64,000 nucleotides of DNA from Helicoverpa zea. Its lineage: Eukaryota; Arthropoda; Insecta; Lepidoptera; Noctuidae. The translations under genes and the position numbers were made by a program. Within the stretch, counting starts at the first letter, position 1. Every line of letters begins with the position of its first letter. Location of the stretch: positions 5,704,001 to 5,768,000 of the forward strand of contig NC_061454.1 in NCBI RefSeq assembly GCF_022581195.2, given 5' to 3'. This document shows positions 27,001 to 42,000 of this stretch, in pieces. Below the pieces are notes generated by a model that saw only the letters and a program-made list of their open reading frames with translations, was not told the DNA's origin and did not search any database.

Positions 27001-30000
27001 ACGGCTTAATTAATAAAGTTGGCGCGCTTGTCTTGGGGAGGCGCGCGCCGGAGACGCCCGCGATTCTGGATCCGAATCGGATAATCGCATTCGGCTAATT
27101 GAGCGTTAGATTGACGCTATCGGGCCAGAGAGTCAACCGGCGACGTCCCGTGCACCCCGCCGGTTCTTTGATCCACCCGCTAATACGACCAAATCATAGG
27201 ATCAGGCTGCAAAAGAAACTCAGTGGTGAAATATCATCAAGAAATAAAAATCTCAACAGTTTTACAGATATAAAGTATAATGACATTGAGCCGAAGACAC
27301 TGGTCGTCTAAGTAATGGGGGCCGAGGAAATGACACAAAGGGTTGCAAGCGTGCGTCATATTTGGGAAAGTTTTAACGAGAGGGGGACCGTTGAAGGGAG
27401 TTAGTTGCGTGTCACGCGAGCTTCCATCACAGTATTTTGAACTGTCGTTGTCGACAAAACGCATCACAATTAAAACAATTTTCGTAAACAAACTTTTGAG
27501 ATCTAAAATTTTACTTATCCCAAATCAGTATGTTAACTTTCCCTAAAAAATTTTAGCATCTATAGTAGCAAAAAGCTTTATCATATAGGTGCAATGTTTA
27601 AGACTGTTAATCTAAAGCTAAGTTTGTTTTCAGGAAAACCGAAACTGAACGTGGAAGACAATGTCTGTGTTGTTGAATGGTGTGTAGCCAAGGTCAGTAA
27701 CTTTCGTTGCTTACACAGGTGCGAGGCGAGCGCGCCAGACGAATGCACGTACGTGCGTGTCAGACATGGCGCGGGCACATAGAGTTCACCTACGCGACAT
27801 CTACTCCGTTACAATTATTTTGTAATTTTTTCACGTTTAATAATTAGGTATATCACTATAGACAATTCGTAAATGACTACTTACACACATACATTTACTG
27901 AATTCAATTCGGTCTAATTTATGGAATAGTCAAAAAGTGACAGCCCTATACCATTCCAGCTGAAATGCGAGCGTAATTTAATCAGAAATTAAACAAGTTA
28001 TGTTTCAACATGTAACTGATACACTGTGGTAAACGATGTCTAATTAATTCGTGTTTGACTTTATTATGTTAACATCGCCAGTTTCAATTTACACATGATG
28101 GATTTGGACTAAAACAGCAAGTATTTTTTACATAAATTAAAAAAAAATAAGTCATTTAAAGTCTTTATTAAACGAAGTCTTTTTTGAGGGGCGACAGAGT
28201 GACTAAGTACATTATAAAAAGTGTATTTACACTCGACCTCACGCGGCGGACGGAGAAACTTTCGTTTCGGGCGCTTTATGGGCGGAAAAATTGAGAAAAG
28301 TTGGAGCGTAACGGCCGGTGGCGAAGAGGAATAGGGACTTGGGCGACTGTGAGTTTAATATAATATGTAAATCGAACGGTAACACCGCGACCTCACGGTC
28401 GGAAGATACACGCCGAACTCATATCGCCTGGACGTATTACATGGGGAGTCGTAAATTATCGTGCAAAAGGCAAAGCAGCAGTTTTACGCTGGAGCGCTGC
28501 GGATGAGGCTGCATAAGCGGCAGAAGAGCGAGGAAGGGTTACGAGCCTATGAATGCAAATGAGCGTCGCCGCGCGGGTGGAGGTCGGTTTATCGGCGGCC
28601 ATTTACATAAACCGTAGAAGCCGACTGGTGAGTACACTTACCCGCCTATTACTATGATCATATGCTGATTATAAGTACCCGACACTACGGGTTATTCCTT
28701 TATAATTTGGCCAAATTTTGTACAACCCTGTGCCCTAAATCTTTGTTGTAACAAAACATATCATTATGTGCAAACAGAGTTCCTAATGAGACTTGGAAAT
28801 GGAGAGATTAAGGACCTACAGAAGGGGCTAAATAATAGTTAGTTTGCAATCAAAGCGACTTCTTGGTCATCAATTGGGTACGAATTCATTGTGTGAGGAC
28901 GTGACTTATTAACATTTGTTGGCTACTATACTGACAAATTACATGTCACACGTGTCTTCATAATGCTCTTATGCCCAATTCTAATGCAGATTCGTCAGTC
29001 AGTACGAGCCGGCCACAGAACGAGGTCATGCTAGTGTGATCAAAACGTTTTTGCTAGATACTCTTTGCATATATGTAGAAAAGCGTTAAGTTTAAACATA
29101 TGACTTTACGCGCTGTTTATTCTCTGCCGTCACTATCTACACCCGAGATCAGCTCGTAAAACCGTCGGGCTCAAGCATTGTTTTATTATCGGTCCCCGCT
29201 GGTGTTATACTGCACAATGCTCTACAATCTGACGCCATTCATTAAGTCCTACTGGCCGAATATAATCTAAATCCCTGACCAATTCTGACTTCACTTCTTA
29301 TGTAAAAATCACATCAAATATTTGAGATAGCTGTTAAAACGCAAAATTGTGAAAAGAAGTCTTTTAATCTTGCTAGCATATCTGAAATGGTGGACAGGCG
29401 ACCCAAAAGTTTCCCGTTGCGATGTTTACAAGGCTTCCAACTCTACAAAAACAACGATACATCAAAAGTGAGTTACAAGTTAACTGGCGCTATCCGCCGC
29501 GGCCCACGGCAAAATTTCGATTTAAGCTGACACGGGTACAGCTCGACCGCGCCTGGGTTCTCCTTGTTGACTTACAAACGACACTTTTCAAGTCGCTCTC
29601 TCAATAGATGTGACCTCCTCAAAATATACCCTCCTATGTCCTTAATAAAAAACGTGACATAATGTCGCTTTACAGATCTTGTCCATTATTAAGTTGCTAT
29701 AAAGGTGAGCAGCGAATCATACGAGTGGTAAATTCATAAGCATTCATCGTGCCCGTTCAACAAGTAGGGCAGCGAAAGACGCGAAGGGAGGAGCGTTAAG
29801 AGAGGACACACTAAGGGCGGAGCTATCTGAAAAACCAGTAGCGTGTCCACAACACATAAGAGACTCAACGGTCGTTCTGTTGTTGCTAGGAGATTAACAA
29901 CGGATGTTTGTTCGTTACATGCTATCGGGAAACAGTCGTAAGTCCTCAATGACCGTTGATCGCTTCGGTATTATGTGGAAACTTCAAATTGTTGAAGTTT

Positions 30001-33000
30001 ACACACTGCGATTTGTTGGGAAAAGTAGATGTTTAAATTTTATGCAGATAGACGAGCCCCGTGAAGACAATAAAGAACATAAAGTGTACAGTTTAAAAGT
30101 TTTGCGAAGCGAAACACTCCGGCGCGACGCTTTGAAAGTTGCAAGACGGAGGCGGCGGGCGGTGTGGTGGCGGGCGGAGGCGCGCAACATCTCACCGCCG
30201 CGATCCCGCTGTCAAACTAAGAAATATTGCCGTTCCGAAGTAGCTCCCACAGTTTTGTCCATCCAACTCGCAAAAAGCGTTTAAACTAGCCAAGCCGATG
30301 ATAGCGACGCCAGCCTAGGGATATCTATTGTTTACTGCCCTGACTGTATATCAGTCCGGCTTTCACGCCTTAATTACTGAACTCATTGGAATTAGACTTG
30401 GTACACACATAGTCTACAATCTGAGAAAGGCCCAAGAGCTACTTATTATCCGGGTGCGGGGAGTAGTTCCTTTGGGACTAAGAACGGACTAGTACTATAT
30501 TGTTCTGAAATGCTTACATACGAATTTGAATAGAGCGGATGTTTGCAGCTTCTGTGCATACTGCACAAGTAATCAAACAATTCATGGCAATTAACAAGTT
30601 TGTTTGTGTTTGTCCTAGACTAGACAGTTATCCTATCAAAATACAAGAGACAGTAATTTTAAGAGCTTCGGTGCTTTGGATGAGCATAGTAAGCCCGTGA
30701 TCGCATCAGGCCCCCCGCGCTGCTCTCCCGCCTGCGCCCGCTAATCCTATTCCCGCGACAAATTAATATGCTCATCGGCAGCCGCGTCACTAGATTACAG
30801 CGCGTTCATAGCGCGATTGTATTTTAAGTGTATTATCCAATTTGGTGGATATTGTGCGTGTGGTAATCCGCGGTCGTGGAGCACACGCGAACGTTTAGTC
30901 GCGACTCGCGGTAAACGCTACAACGCGCGCTTGCATTATCGCGCCGTGCTGAAGCGACCTAGCGCACTTAATAGATTTTGTTGGGGCTGCATCCGTCGCG
31001 GTCAGCCTATTGCAAACTAACAGGATTATCGCCTGAATATGAGTTTAGTGCGATAACGGAATGAGTATATTTGTATGTGTGAGCTCCGGCTATACCATTC
31101 CGTGTAACGTTTCAGCCGTGTTAATCCAAGTGTTGATGATAACAGTTAAGTTCGACGAATCCTTTGAACGTCTTCGTTAGAGATTGGAGCATGGGCTTGT
31201 GCTCTTAGGTTGAAGTGCACTCGTCCCGAGATTCCGACTGAGAGTCTCATTATCTTGCATAGAATTACTTTAGTAGGATTTTATACAGTAAGTTAACGTA
31301 GTATAACAACACAGACGAACGAAACACTAGCGGCTAGACATAAAAATAATATACTTCGTTGGTAAAAAACTTCTCTTACGTGTGTACCTACTATATTTTT
31401 AGCTCTGTTCCAGATACGAACAAAGTGAGCCAAAAATGGCGAAAATAATTAAAATCGGCGCAAGCCATTAAAAGCGCAGTTTATAATAGGAGAGTGCACC
31501 GTGAAGTGTCCTTCATGTAGGCAGTTAAAGAGTTGGAGGAGCGCTCTCGAGCACGAGGACGTACTGTAGCGGCGTCACCTCGCAGCGACTAACGAACCTG
31601 CCGACAAAAACTCTACTCCGCTCTACTTTACAACAGTGTACTGCGCCGCGATCATTCCGACGCTCAACACTCGCTTTGTACTTAAAAAAATCTCATCGAG
31701 TTAATTGTGTGCAAACTTGGGGCGCTGAATAATTGATAAATTACTCCGACCTGTGGGATTATTTTTAATTGCGATGTTTGTGAGGCACGGTTGGCGACTT
31801 AAGATTTTTGTGGACCTACTCTTACTTATTCTATGAATTTATTTTTGTATTTTAGTTTATGTGACTTTTGTGGCAGGGAATTTTAAAATAATGGGTTTCT
31901 ACACTTGGGCAAGTTTCCAGAAAATAGGGGAAGTCCCTGGTTCTTCAAATAACCTAACTATTTACATTTTGATGATGATTTTCGTGTTAACACATTAAAC
32001 ATAAATTATTTTCTCGGCACATTTATTGAGCAAACTATGAATTAAGTAACTTAGTACTAAGAAAAAAGACTCGCGTCTATGATCAGACAACTAACAGGTT
32101 GATGAACCAACCAAGGTCAATTAGCACATAATTCTTCAGACGCTTTGCAACATATTTTTAAGCTGAACAATCTAGGTAAAGAGAAACAGCCTTTGATTTA
32201 AATCGAAACTTAAACAGTAGAACAAAATGATCGTCATAATGCGTCTAAAGATGACGAGTACCTAATGCGTAGATATCAAAATGGCCGTGATATGATTAAA
32301 CGAGTTCTATTTGTAATTGGAGATCAAAATGCTTAAAGCAAAAACTCAAGAACTTGTTTGGATAATGAATCGGGAAGCTATCAGAGTTGATACAAAAAAG
32401 TTAATAGCATGATCCTCAAATCTCAACAGCACTCAAGAAAGGTTCTGTGTCTTGAACGTTCGGAAACAGAACTTCATTTCATAAAACGCAAAAAAGGCCA
32501 CGAAAACTGTAGGAGAAGTGTTGCTAAATAATGAATGCTCACCACTTAACAAGAATCGTGGAGCGAGCGCGACTGTCAGTCGGCACTCATCCTCGCCTCG
32601 CGCTAATTGAGTGGAGCATCTCACGACGTAACACGACAACGCCACGCTCACCACCGAATGTAAACACCATCGTAAAAACCATTCTGTCGCATTATTTCGG
32701 GTGTCATCAGGAACTTCCCACTCTAATGCGATTTAATCAAACGAATCAAATGATCCTTCGTTTGCGACTTGTATCACGCCTTAAGTTTTTCTAATTTTAA
32801 TGTTGCCTGCAAACACTACTTTGGATGAACGATAAGAGGACGACAGCCATAAATCGTAGGAAATTGTGAACAAATTGTTATATTAAAAGGTATTACATCT
32901 TTTCAGGTTTGTTGTATCGATTGAGCACGTGACATTTATAGATAATGTGGGGATATAATGTGTCGTGGCTAGTTAGTTTGTAGTGAGGTGTGATCGGCGG

Positions 33001-36000
33001 CAATACATCACGCTCCGTCGGGAGATATATGGGCGTTGTCGTCTATCGGTCGCCGGTCGCCGTGAACGGTAACACATTGTCCGATGCTCCACGTCGTGCT
33101 TTTTGCAACATAAATAATGACACAGCTCTCGTACCATAAAGAAGTATCAAAACAAACGACCCCTATGAACTTTTAGTTCTTTATATTGATGCGATTCTTA
33201 TCAAAGTATTAAGGAGTCCACTTTTGAGTATGACCCGAACAAAGTTCAACCGTGTCAAAATATAATAAAGGGTTCTGCCACTGCGCGACCTTAGAAGGGC
33301 GAAGCCAATGCATCGATTTTCACTATCTAACAATAGTTCGGTCGATGCCGATTGTTAAACTGAATAAAGAATGGCGTGGATTTAATACATTGAGTCATTC
33401 AATGAAGAATTGATTCATCTTATTCTAACATATTATAATCATAATCTTTAGGAATCAGGATACATGTATTAGGAACATCAAGATCGGAACTATTTAAAAT
33501 GAAATTAGAGCCACCACTGAAACACGGTAAAACCGTCAGTTTTCAGTGTTCATCGCTGTATACAAACGTGTAATAAGTTAGCACAGGCGATAAGCCGACT
33601 TATCTCACGAGGCTGATACTGCATCGATTTGTGAATGTTTAGATTGAACATATAACATAAAGTTCTTGGTAAATACATAAGTTGTTGAGGATTAGAGAAA
33701 GACTGCATTTGGCTTGGAGTGGGCAAAGCTCACGATGCGAAACGAAACCGGTTAGACTTGTTTATTTTGCACGCATTCCAGCCGGCCGGGCGGGAGCGAG
33801 CGAGAGGCATCCCGGACGGATCAGGAACTCGATTCCTACGGCGCGCCTGGCCTTGAATCCCAACTCTTAGTAGTGGCCGGTAAAAATATTGTGAAGTTGT
33901 GTAACGCTTGTGCCAAGACATGAAAACTAGCAACCATTACAATCTGCGTCATTCGCAAACAGCTACTGGTGATTTATGTTCCGTTAATTCGTTTTTCCTT
34001 TCGTGGATAGGCATGTATACCAAAAGAATCGGTATCATGTTTTGAAATTACCTTCATCTTCTTATAAAGCCGATATCAAAGATTATATTATTTTCTCAAC
34101 TGTAACTAAAATAACAGGCTATAATCACAGATTACTTAATAGTAATACTAACGGTACTATCGAATCGCACATATGTCCCTAGCAACCACATTGCAGATCA
34201 AGTATGGCGGATTGTGATGCAGAAGCGCTCAATGTCCTCTATAGAGCTATAGCTCATAACTTGTGAATCGGGTTTTGCAACTCTTAACGTCACTGCACTA
34301 TGTAGAAAGTTTTTTAAATCTTGTAGATATTATTAAGATTGCAGATATTTCTACTTGGCCAGTTTATGAGTCATTTGGATGTGTCATTATTTATAGACGT
34401 CGTATCATTAGCGTAGGCTTTGTTTATGTCGCGGCGAGTGAATCTATTTACGAGATGTACGTCACCAGCATACATGTACGACCAGACCGGACATGAATTG
34501 GCATGGTATTCATATTTATAACGAGTTATTGTGGACAATGTATTTGCGTAAAATAATTTTAGGGGAGTTCCTAAACCGACAATCCTCTTTCCCGTGAAAT
34601 CCATATAGGTTTCGTGTCACGTCCGCGATGAGAATTCACTTTAATTGGCAAATAATACGTAGGCCAATTAAGGATGCTAAGTTGGATGGAGGCGCGCGTG
34701 ACGCGACTAGTGAGCGTATTCAATTATGCAAACGTAGTCGTGAAAGAACAGTTCCAATTCGAACTCCTCGTCTTCTCTTTTATTGACCGTTGGGAACGGG
34801 CTGACGAAGTGCACTTCAACTTAGCTCCCCCGAATTATGTAACATTTATTGTCACGAGTAATACTCATGCTACCAACAAGACTTTCACACCTTTCACTAC
34901 GTAAAAGCAAAACGAATATAATGGTGCCTCAGTCATGTGCGTTGTGTTCAACTACTGTTGTGCAAGTTATCCCAAATTCCATCCTGTACTTATTTCATAA
35001 TAAAGTTTTCTTTCTTTTTCTCAAAAATCAAATCCAAAACCTTAAGTGTCATTTTAAATTTCTTCGTGTGGAGTTTCAAAGCAGTTACGATTTTAGACTC
35101 CGCCATTGCTACAATAAAATATCAAGATGGCATTCCTTATACTGGTTCTCCATTCTTTTCATATAGCAACGCTACTGACGAGGGTTTACATTTACACAAG
35201 TACAAATATAGGGTTCCTTTTTAATAAACCATTCGATATTGCAAAAGGTAGTGAAACGGCGAGATAGCGACGCCACTGGAGCATCTGAGAGTCGCGACGA
35301 CGGCGCTCGCCCCGGGGACATCGCAATTGTCATGTAAAGCGTCGTCGGGGCTAAAGCGTGGCACATCGAGCCCGCGCCTCGCCTCCGGCTGAAAATGCAC
35401 TTTTGCGAAGCGATTGCCTGTCTATCTAAGTTATTCAGCGAAACGGTGAGTAGCGACCTAAGTATGGATAACGATCTGCTCCGACAGTGTTAAGCCCCCA
35501 GACGCTCAGATTTATGGCTACTGTATCACGAGATGGATTGAAGAAAAAGCTTCAATTTCTAGAATTTTTACAATACCCAGACATAACCATAAAGTTAGAG
35601 ATTACTATAAGACTCTTAGAAGGAGTCTTCGCGGGCATTCAAAACTATTGATTTAAAAGCTTATTAAAAATGCTGGCTTCTCGGATTATTCATACCTATG
35701 CTTCATCGAAAGCACAGAGTACAAAATATAATCAACATAGAAATGTCGATTCTCCGTCCTGCTAATGACTAAAAGTGACAGAGAAGACAGAGAAGATATA
35801 GCTTATGAACAAGTAGAAAGTCTTTAGCCTTTATCAAGTCATCCTAAAACAATTGCTTTGTAAAATACTTAACCAACCTAGCAATTTATCCTTGTATTTG
35901 ACTAGGGTGACATGTGACATGATCGGTCTGCTTGCCTCACACTGTAGACTGGAGTTGTTCAATATTGCCGTAAAGGGCCAGACTAGACTTTCGCTATCGC

Positions 36001-39000
36001 GTAATAGTCTCGCACCGGCGGCAGCGGATGACGTAACCATGCGTCCGGCGTGGCGTCGAATTCGGTACGTTGTATACGTGAATCGTGATGCAAGCGAAGT
36101 GCCAAGGTCGAGGCTGATACTCGGCATGCAAATGAGCGCAGATAAGTCGCGCTCATTACACCCTACACCCGACACCGGGGCCTCTGGCGTCATTACGAGC
36201 CCTGTAGGAGCCGCCTTTATTTTATTACGCAGATGTGTCGAGAAAGGAGGTTAATGTCGTCGAATTACACGCATTGTTTCACCTAGCCATTGCCATGGAA
36301 ACAACGAATGTTGTGCGAGCAACGATCGCGAACCTATTCTGCTTGCTATTGCGGAGTGCAATATTACGCCATGATAAATGTATTCTTAAATATCAGTGTC
36401 TTTGTTCCTCCTATTAATGTAATTCGGTTAGACTGTTACCCAAGCTCCCGGTAATCGACTGATTATGAGCATAACATCACATGTGAACGATAACACGGGG
36501 AAACCAATCCAGTTCCATTATCAATAGGATGGATGGGCTGAAGTGAAGAAATAACTTTGGAGCTATTTACGTGATTTTCCACGTTGGTGGTGGAAACGTG
36601 TCTCTCGGGTCTCACTGTTTAATTAAAGGGCGGCGGGGTGAGGCCCACGGGGCGGGAGCCGAGGAGCAGGGCATAATGGCGGCGCAATATCGGATGGAAA
36701 TGCGCGGCATGTAGGAATGCGCCGCGCGCCGCCCCTCCTCATTCGCGAACGATTCGTGGTATTTTTTATTGACGACTCTGGAAATGGTATAGTGGGAATA
36801 GCCCATTCGGTCTTAATTCTACTAAAATCATCCTCAGGCGTCACCACCACTAATGAGTATTTAGGGTTAATTTCTGCTATTATGTTGAGACACTTTAAAA
36901 GCATTGTTGGACGGTATTAACTAAAAGTGGAATGAAAGTTCATGTCGCCGAGAATACCATCTAAAAATATACTTTGCCTAATGGACACGGCACGACAGTA
37001 TTTTTCATCCACGCTCTGCGCTTGGTGGAAAGATTAAATATAGAGAGTGACGTTTTTAGAAAGCACAAATTCAGCGAATACATCTGAAAAGTTTGTCATA
37101 TGGCCAAACTATGTGTGAATAAAGAATTCACGTAGTCTCTCACACTCCGATATTTTAAATAGCCTATATTTATAATAATTTAAATGAATATCGTTATAAT
37201 GAGTTATTGGTTTGATGCAAGGAGAGCGCACGAATGCCAGCCTGTGTGCAATTTGAACGGCGAGTGGCGAAATCCGAGAGCGAACGAAACGTGACACCCC
37301 ACTTATCACGCAACGTGAAAGTTGGACATCTTATTAAAATCTGTTATTTATAACTGCGTAACGACTTCAGATTCCGGTCTTCATAAAATAATAACACACA
37401 ATCGCAAGCTTCAACGCATCGTTTCGACGAGACTTTGGTTTTTGATTGCTCCATTTCCTGTGAACATTTAAGAAATCGTTTCTTTTGCTCTCGCATTTCT
37501 TATGACGTTTCTTGCGCAAAATTAAAATAAGAAAAACACCTACGTGTAATCTTATTTATTAAAAAAATGTGGGCTACCAAAACGTAGTACAATTAAAACG
37601 AGAACGACAATTTATGCAGCAATTACTTGAAGCATGCTGGCGTTCAATCCAGGTCAGATTAAGTGATTTTTAAAAACTAATGCAAACGATAGCACGCGAC
37701 GAGTGCGCCACAACGCTCTCTGCTGCACAAACTTAATGAACGTTCGCTGGCAAAACGTAACCCTGCTCGATGGATCGTATATTTAGAAGTCTTAAATTGA
37801 GTTCTAATTTGCACAATAAATACTCTGCAATTAAATGTCTTCATTACATTTTATTGAATTCAGACATATTTCAGGATTTGTAATGTTTACGTATTTTAAT
37901 TTTTTAATCTGACTATATTCAACGTAGCGCCGCCACGTGAACATTTTATGAATAATAATGGTATTTAGTGTAACTGCATGACGTCCAATTAGCTAAATGC
38001 CAGGTGTGTCCGGTCAGACAATAAATGTCTTTATTAAAACGTGTTTGATCGATACAGTAAATACAATCCTTTTCCAATTACAGGTTATAAGTGAACCACG
38101 TAGGTAGTAAACATTCCATAGCTAATTTCTCGTCATTGCGGTCTCGGAGGCAGGACGGTCCGAGCAGACAGACATACGTATATCTACTATATGTAATGAA
38201 TCACGTAACGGTGCCGGTATTCTAACAGAGTCCGCCGTCTCGGCCACGTCTACTTACCTATCTACAACGCGTGAAGGTTCACGAACAATCTCCAGTCCAA
38301 GATTGGTGACCTTGTTTGTAACTTGTACTTCTGGGTTAATTATAGGAATGCATAATTATGCTTAGTAATATTCACAATTTTATTATTTTGTTACTCATCC
38401 ATGATGTATCCACTAATTATATGTTACAGTCACGATTGACATTGCAGATAACTTTGTACTGCATATGGCATTATGATTTCTTAATATTTTTTCGTGTAGA
38501 ATGTCTGGTGTTTAGCAGTCCATAAAGTTATCCGACATATGAAACAACTTCAGCGTGGCGTAAAACGCTCGCCAGTTGAGATTACTGGCGGCTTTTAAAT
38601 GCCCCGAATGTTCTGAATGTTCAGCAGCGGAACACTTGGCGAGCGAGTTTTGAAAACCTCTCCAGAGGAGTACCCAAAGCAATAGCTTTTGCTCCAGATT
38701 TGTTAGCAGTTGTTTGCTCATTTACGAACGGCCGAGTTGAGATGATCGGACTTTATCAAAGGCTTCTTGAATTTGTTGATAATAATGTTTTGAAAGACCC
38801 ATAGATTGCTTTGCTGGATTCGTCGAAAGACGGAACGGAATGAGTTCCAAAAATAATAATATAGGTCAGAGACAAAATTTCACAATCTTCTGCTTTCACT
38901 GAGAAATGCAAGTCGCAAACAATTTGTAGTTTCCCAGAAATGGAGGCAGAGCTACTCCACAAATTTTAATCGTTTTGCTTCACGATATTCTCTAAGCTGA

Positions 39001-42000
39001 TGTTGGAGGTCATCATCATCAATGGCCTTTAACATGATTTAAGCTGATGATGATGATGAGATGAGATGCTGATGATTTAGGATTTAAGGCGATGCTGGAG
39101 GTAAGCCTACCGTAATTTGCAGCAGAAATATTTTTATCAGGGTCATTTGCAAGAAGCCATCATCGAAACCGAACCGTTGAATTTCAGTTGAGTTTATAAA
39201 GCGGAAGGAATTTTGTGTACTGAGGTGAGTTTGCTTACAAATCAGTTCTGCGATGAAAGCAGGCATGTGGGTGGACGAGTTGGTTGTGTATTTCTATTTC
39301 GAGTGCTGAGTCGGCGGCGTGGCGGCGACTGCCGGTGCATCTATCACTGCCCACGTATGGCGACTAAAGGTACTGCAAGCAGTGCGAACTGAGACCGCCA
39401 GGACCCACGCACACTTTCACTGCTGCCCTTTACAAAGTACATTGTTATGCGTGCAGGCTGTTCACACAATGCGTAGGTTTCTGACATGGATATTGTACAA
39501 TGGTTTAGTGCCTTTTTTGGTGTTAATCTGGGCGATGATTTTAATAGGTTTTGTGAAGGGCCAAAAATTAATATCATTCGCTGCCTTGTTACTGAAGTTA
39601 AAGTTATAAATGATTTCATCACGCTCGTCTTGTATTAACAGTACATTACAATGTAATTGTATCATAAAAAGTGGTAAGAGAACTTAGTCAACCGTCACAG
39701 TGTTGTTGACTAAGATGAAGTCACTACCTAGTTGATTTCGCAAGGCGACAACGACAGACAGCGTATTGATGACATAACTATTGCCCGAGTTCTATAAAAT
39801 AAATGGCAACTAATTTGATTTTACCTTACAGGCACAAAAGTAATAATACAAGCATGATTATAAAAAATGTGTGTGTCTGCGCACGCCTACGTCATGGTTA
39901 GCGGTCAGTGTTTCATGGTCGTTTTAATGTCAGCAAATTGGTCGGAGGTGATGTGATGAGACGATCGAGAATCCGGTTTGACAATACGACGCATCGCTCG
40001 CCAGGTAGATATCAGTGGCGTGGGTGAGGTTAAGTGAATAAGGCAATAAGCTCGGTTTAATCAACACAACACGTAGCCTAATCAAATATGACCCCCTCGT
40101 CATATCGCGTAATTGAAGGCTTAATCACGGGAGACGTTTCGCGAAAGGCGCGGAGCGGGGCATGGGTGAAACCGCGGGTTTGTTTGATCAGCGAGCGATT
40201 ATGTGCGTACCTCTGAGGCGGTGACAACTTTTGTGTGATAACATTCGGTTTGTATAATGAAATACTTCATGTGCATTTATTGAATGTGTGGATCCTGTAA
40301 ACAAAGTAAATAAAATGATTTGAAAAACGATATTTCAAATAAGACAAGCAGTACAATATGTCGTCATCCCAGATACCAAATTGTTATCTAGTCTAGTGCT
40401 TGCGTACTTGCCTCTTTCGTATCCGCGTTATTAGCTTTGTACTGGCAACAGACACAAAACCCTTATTATATCAGCGGAAAATCGAATAACAACACCGTTT
40501 CAGGTTTCAGTGATGAAAGAACGAAGTTTTCGCTTTAGCCGATTAGGCGGGTCCAGCGGGCGCCGGGCAGGCTGCTTCAAAGAGCCAGCACTAGTGCACC
40601 TCACAAAGCCGTTGTTTACTTTTTCGTCCTCCCAGTTAAATATCTGGACGCTCCATCGCCAGTCAACAGTATAAGCGGCGTTCCCCGTCCTCGAGATGCT
40701 TTTTATCGTGCAGATTAGCGCCGGAGCGACGTACGATGCACTATTTCGCATTCTCCGGGGGATTATTTAAAGTTTCCTTGAGCTATCGTGTGGTCCAAGT
40801 GCGGCTTTACCTTTTTGTGCGGATAAAACCTCTAAGGTTTAAAAAAAAGACCTACATGTATGATATGACTTTCAGATTTCATGAATCAGTCAGGATGTAT
40901 TGTAACCGATTTCCAATTTAGTGAGCTGAATATTATATAGGAATGCAGAATTGAACACTAAGCAAATTCGGTTATAAATTTAAAAATGTTAGCTTTTGCT
41001 GAATTCTTCATTCAATTGAATCCAGATTCTGAGAAAAATACTAAAAGTAGCTCCAGATATCATAGTTAATCGAATGGAACTTCATCGATGTTTACTTAGA
41101 AAAGTCCGAGATAGGCGATTAATAAGGTAATGGCATTGAAGGGAGCGCATTGTGGAGTGCAGGCGGTGTGGAGGCGACGGGGCGATGCCACGATACCACC
41201 AGGGCGCACAAAGCCCGCACAATGTACGACAGCTCATTGTTTAGAGTCTCGGACTAAACATCATGCCCGGCTTTAAGCGAATTACCTACTGCAGCCTCAC
41301 ACATGTTACTGAATGTACACTCGCACACAGATATAATATCTCGTCGTAATTTGTATCGATGGGTGACGACATGTTGTATCTCAGTCTCAGCGTAGTTTCA
41401 TGAAACAAAGCTGACATCTTCAAGCAATTATATTTTATTAAAAAAAAAAATATAACTATCCTTCTTATAATACTCCTTTTGTCACAACTTTGTGATAGGC
41501 TGCTGAAATAACATTGAGTAGTTCTTCAAGAAGCAGGAACGTCGTTTTAAAGCCAATGCAATGATGCGGTGCTCAGAAAGCCGCCATCGGCGATGTATCC
41601 TAGTCGTAATGTTAGAAACATGGCTATATTGAATAGCGCACGCGGGATGGCAGACGTGGAAATCTTTACCGGGCGCGCTGGCTCGCTCTCGATCCCAGTG
41701 CGTTTTATCTCTTGATCGCGTTATTCAACCAAGCATCAAAGGAAAATACGAAGGGAAATAGGTATTAAGAAATGAGAAAACGCCTTCTATTTATCTGTTG
41801 ATTTACCAAGCAAACGGTTTGTTGAATTGAAAATAATGAATTACATTTATAGAATGCTAAACGCTAATTTAATGCAATTGGATGATGAAAAAATCTGTGA
41901 TAAATATATTTTTAGTAAATAAAACGGACTGTGTTATTTGGAGAGTCGAACGAGTGGACATAATCGCGATAAGGCCCTCCGGCCCGAGGCGATGCAGCGG

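Noticed and set aside
38512..38962. Two adjacent minus-strand frames as a gene
   Set aside because: No recognisable domain, no splice structure and different frames. At most decayed mobile-element sequence.
39010..39075. GAT/CATCAT-rich tract as a coding or regulatory element
   Set aside because: Short imperfect trinucleotide simple repeat.
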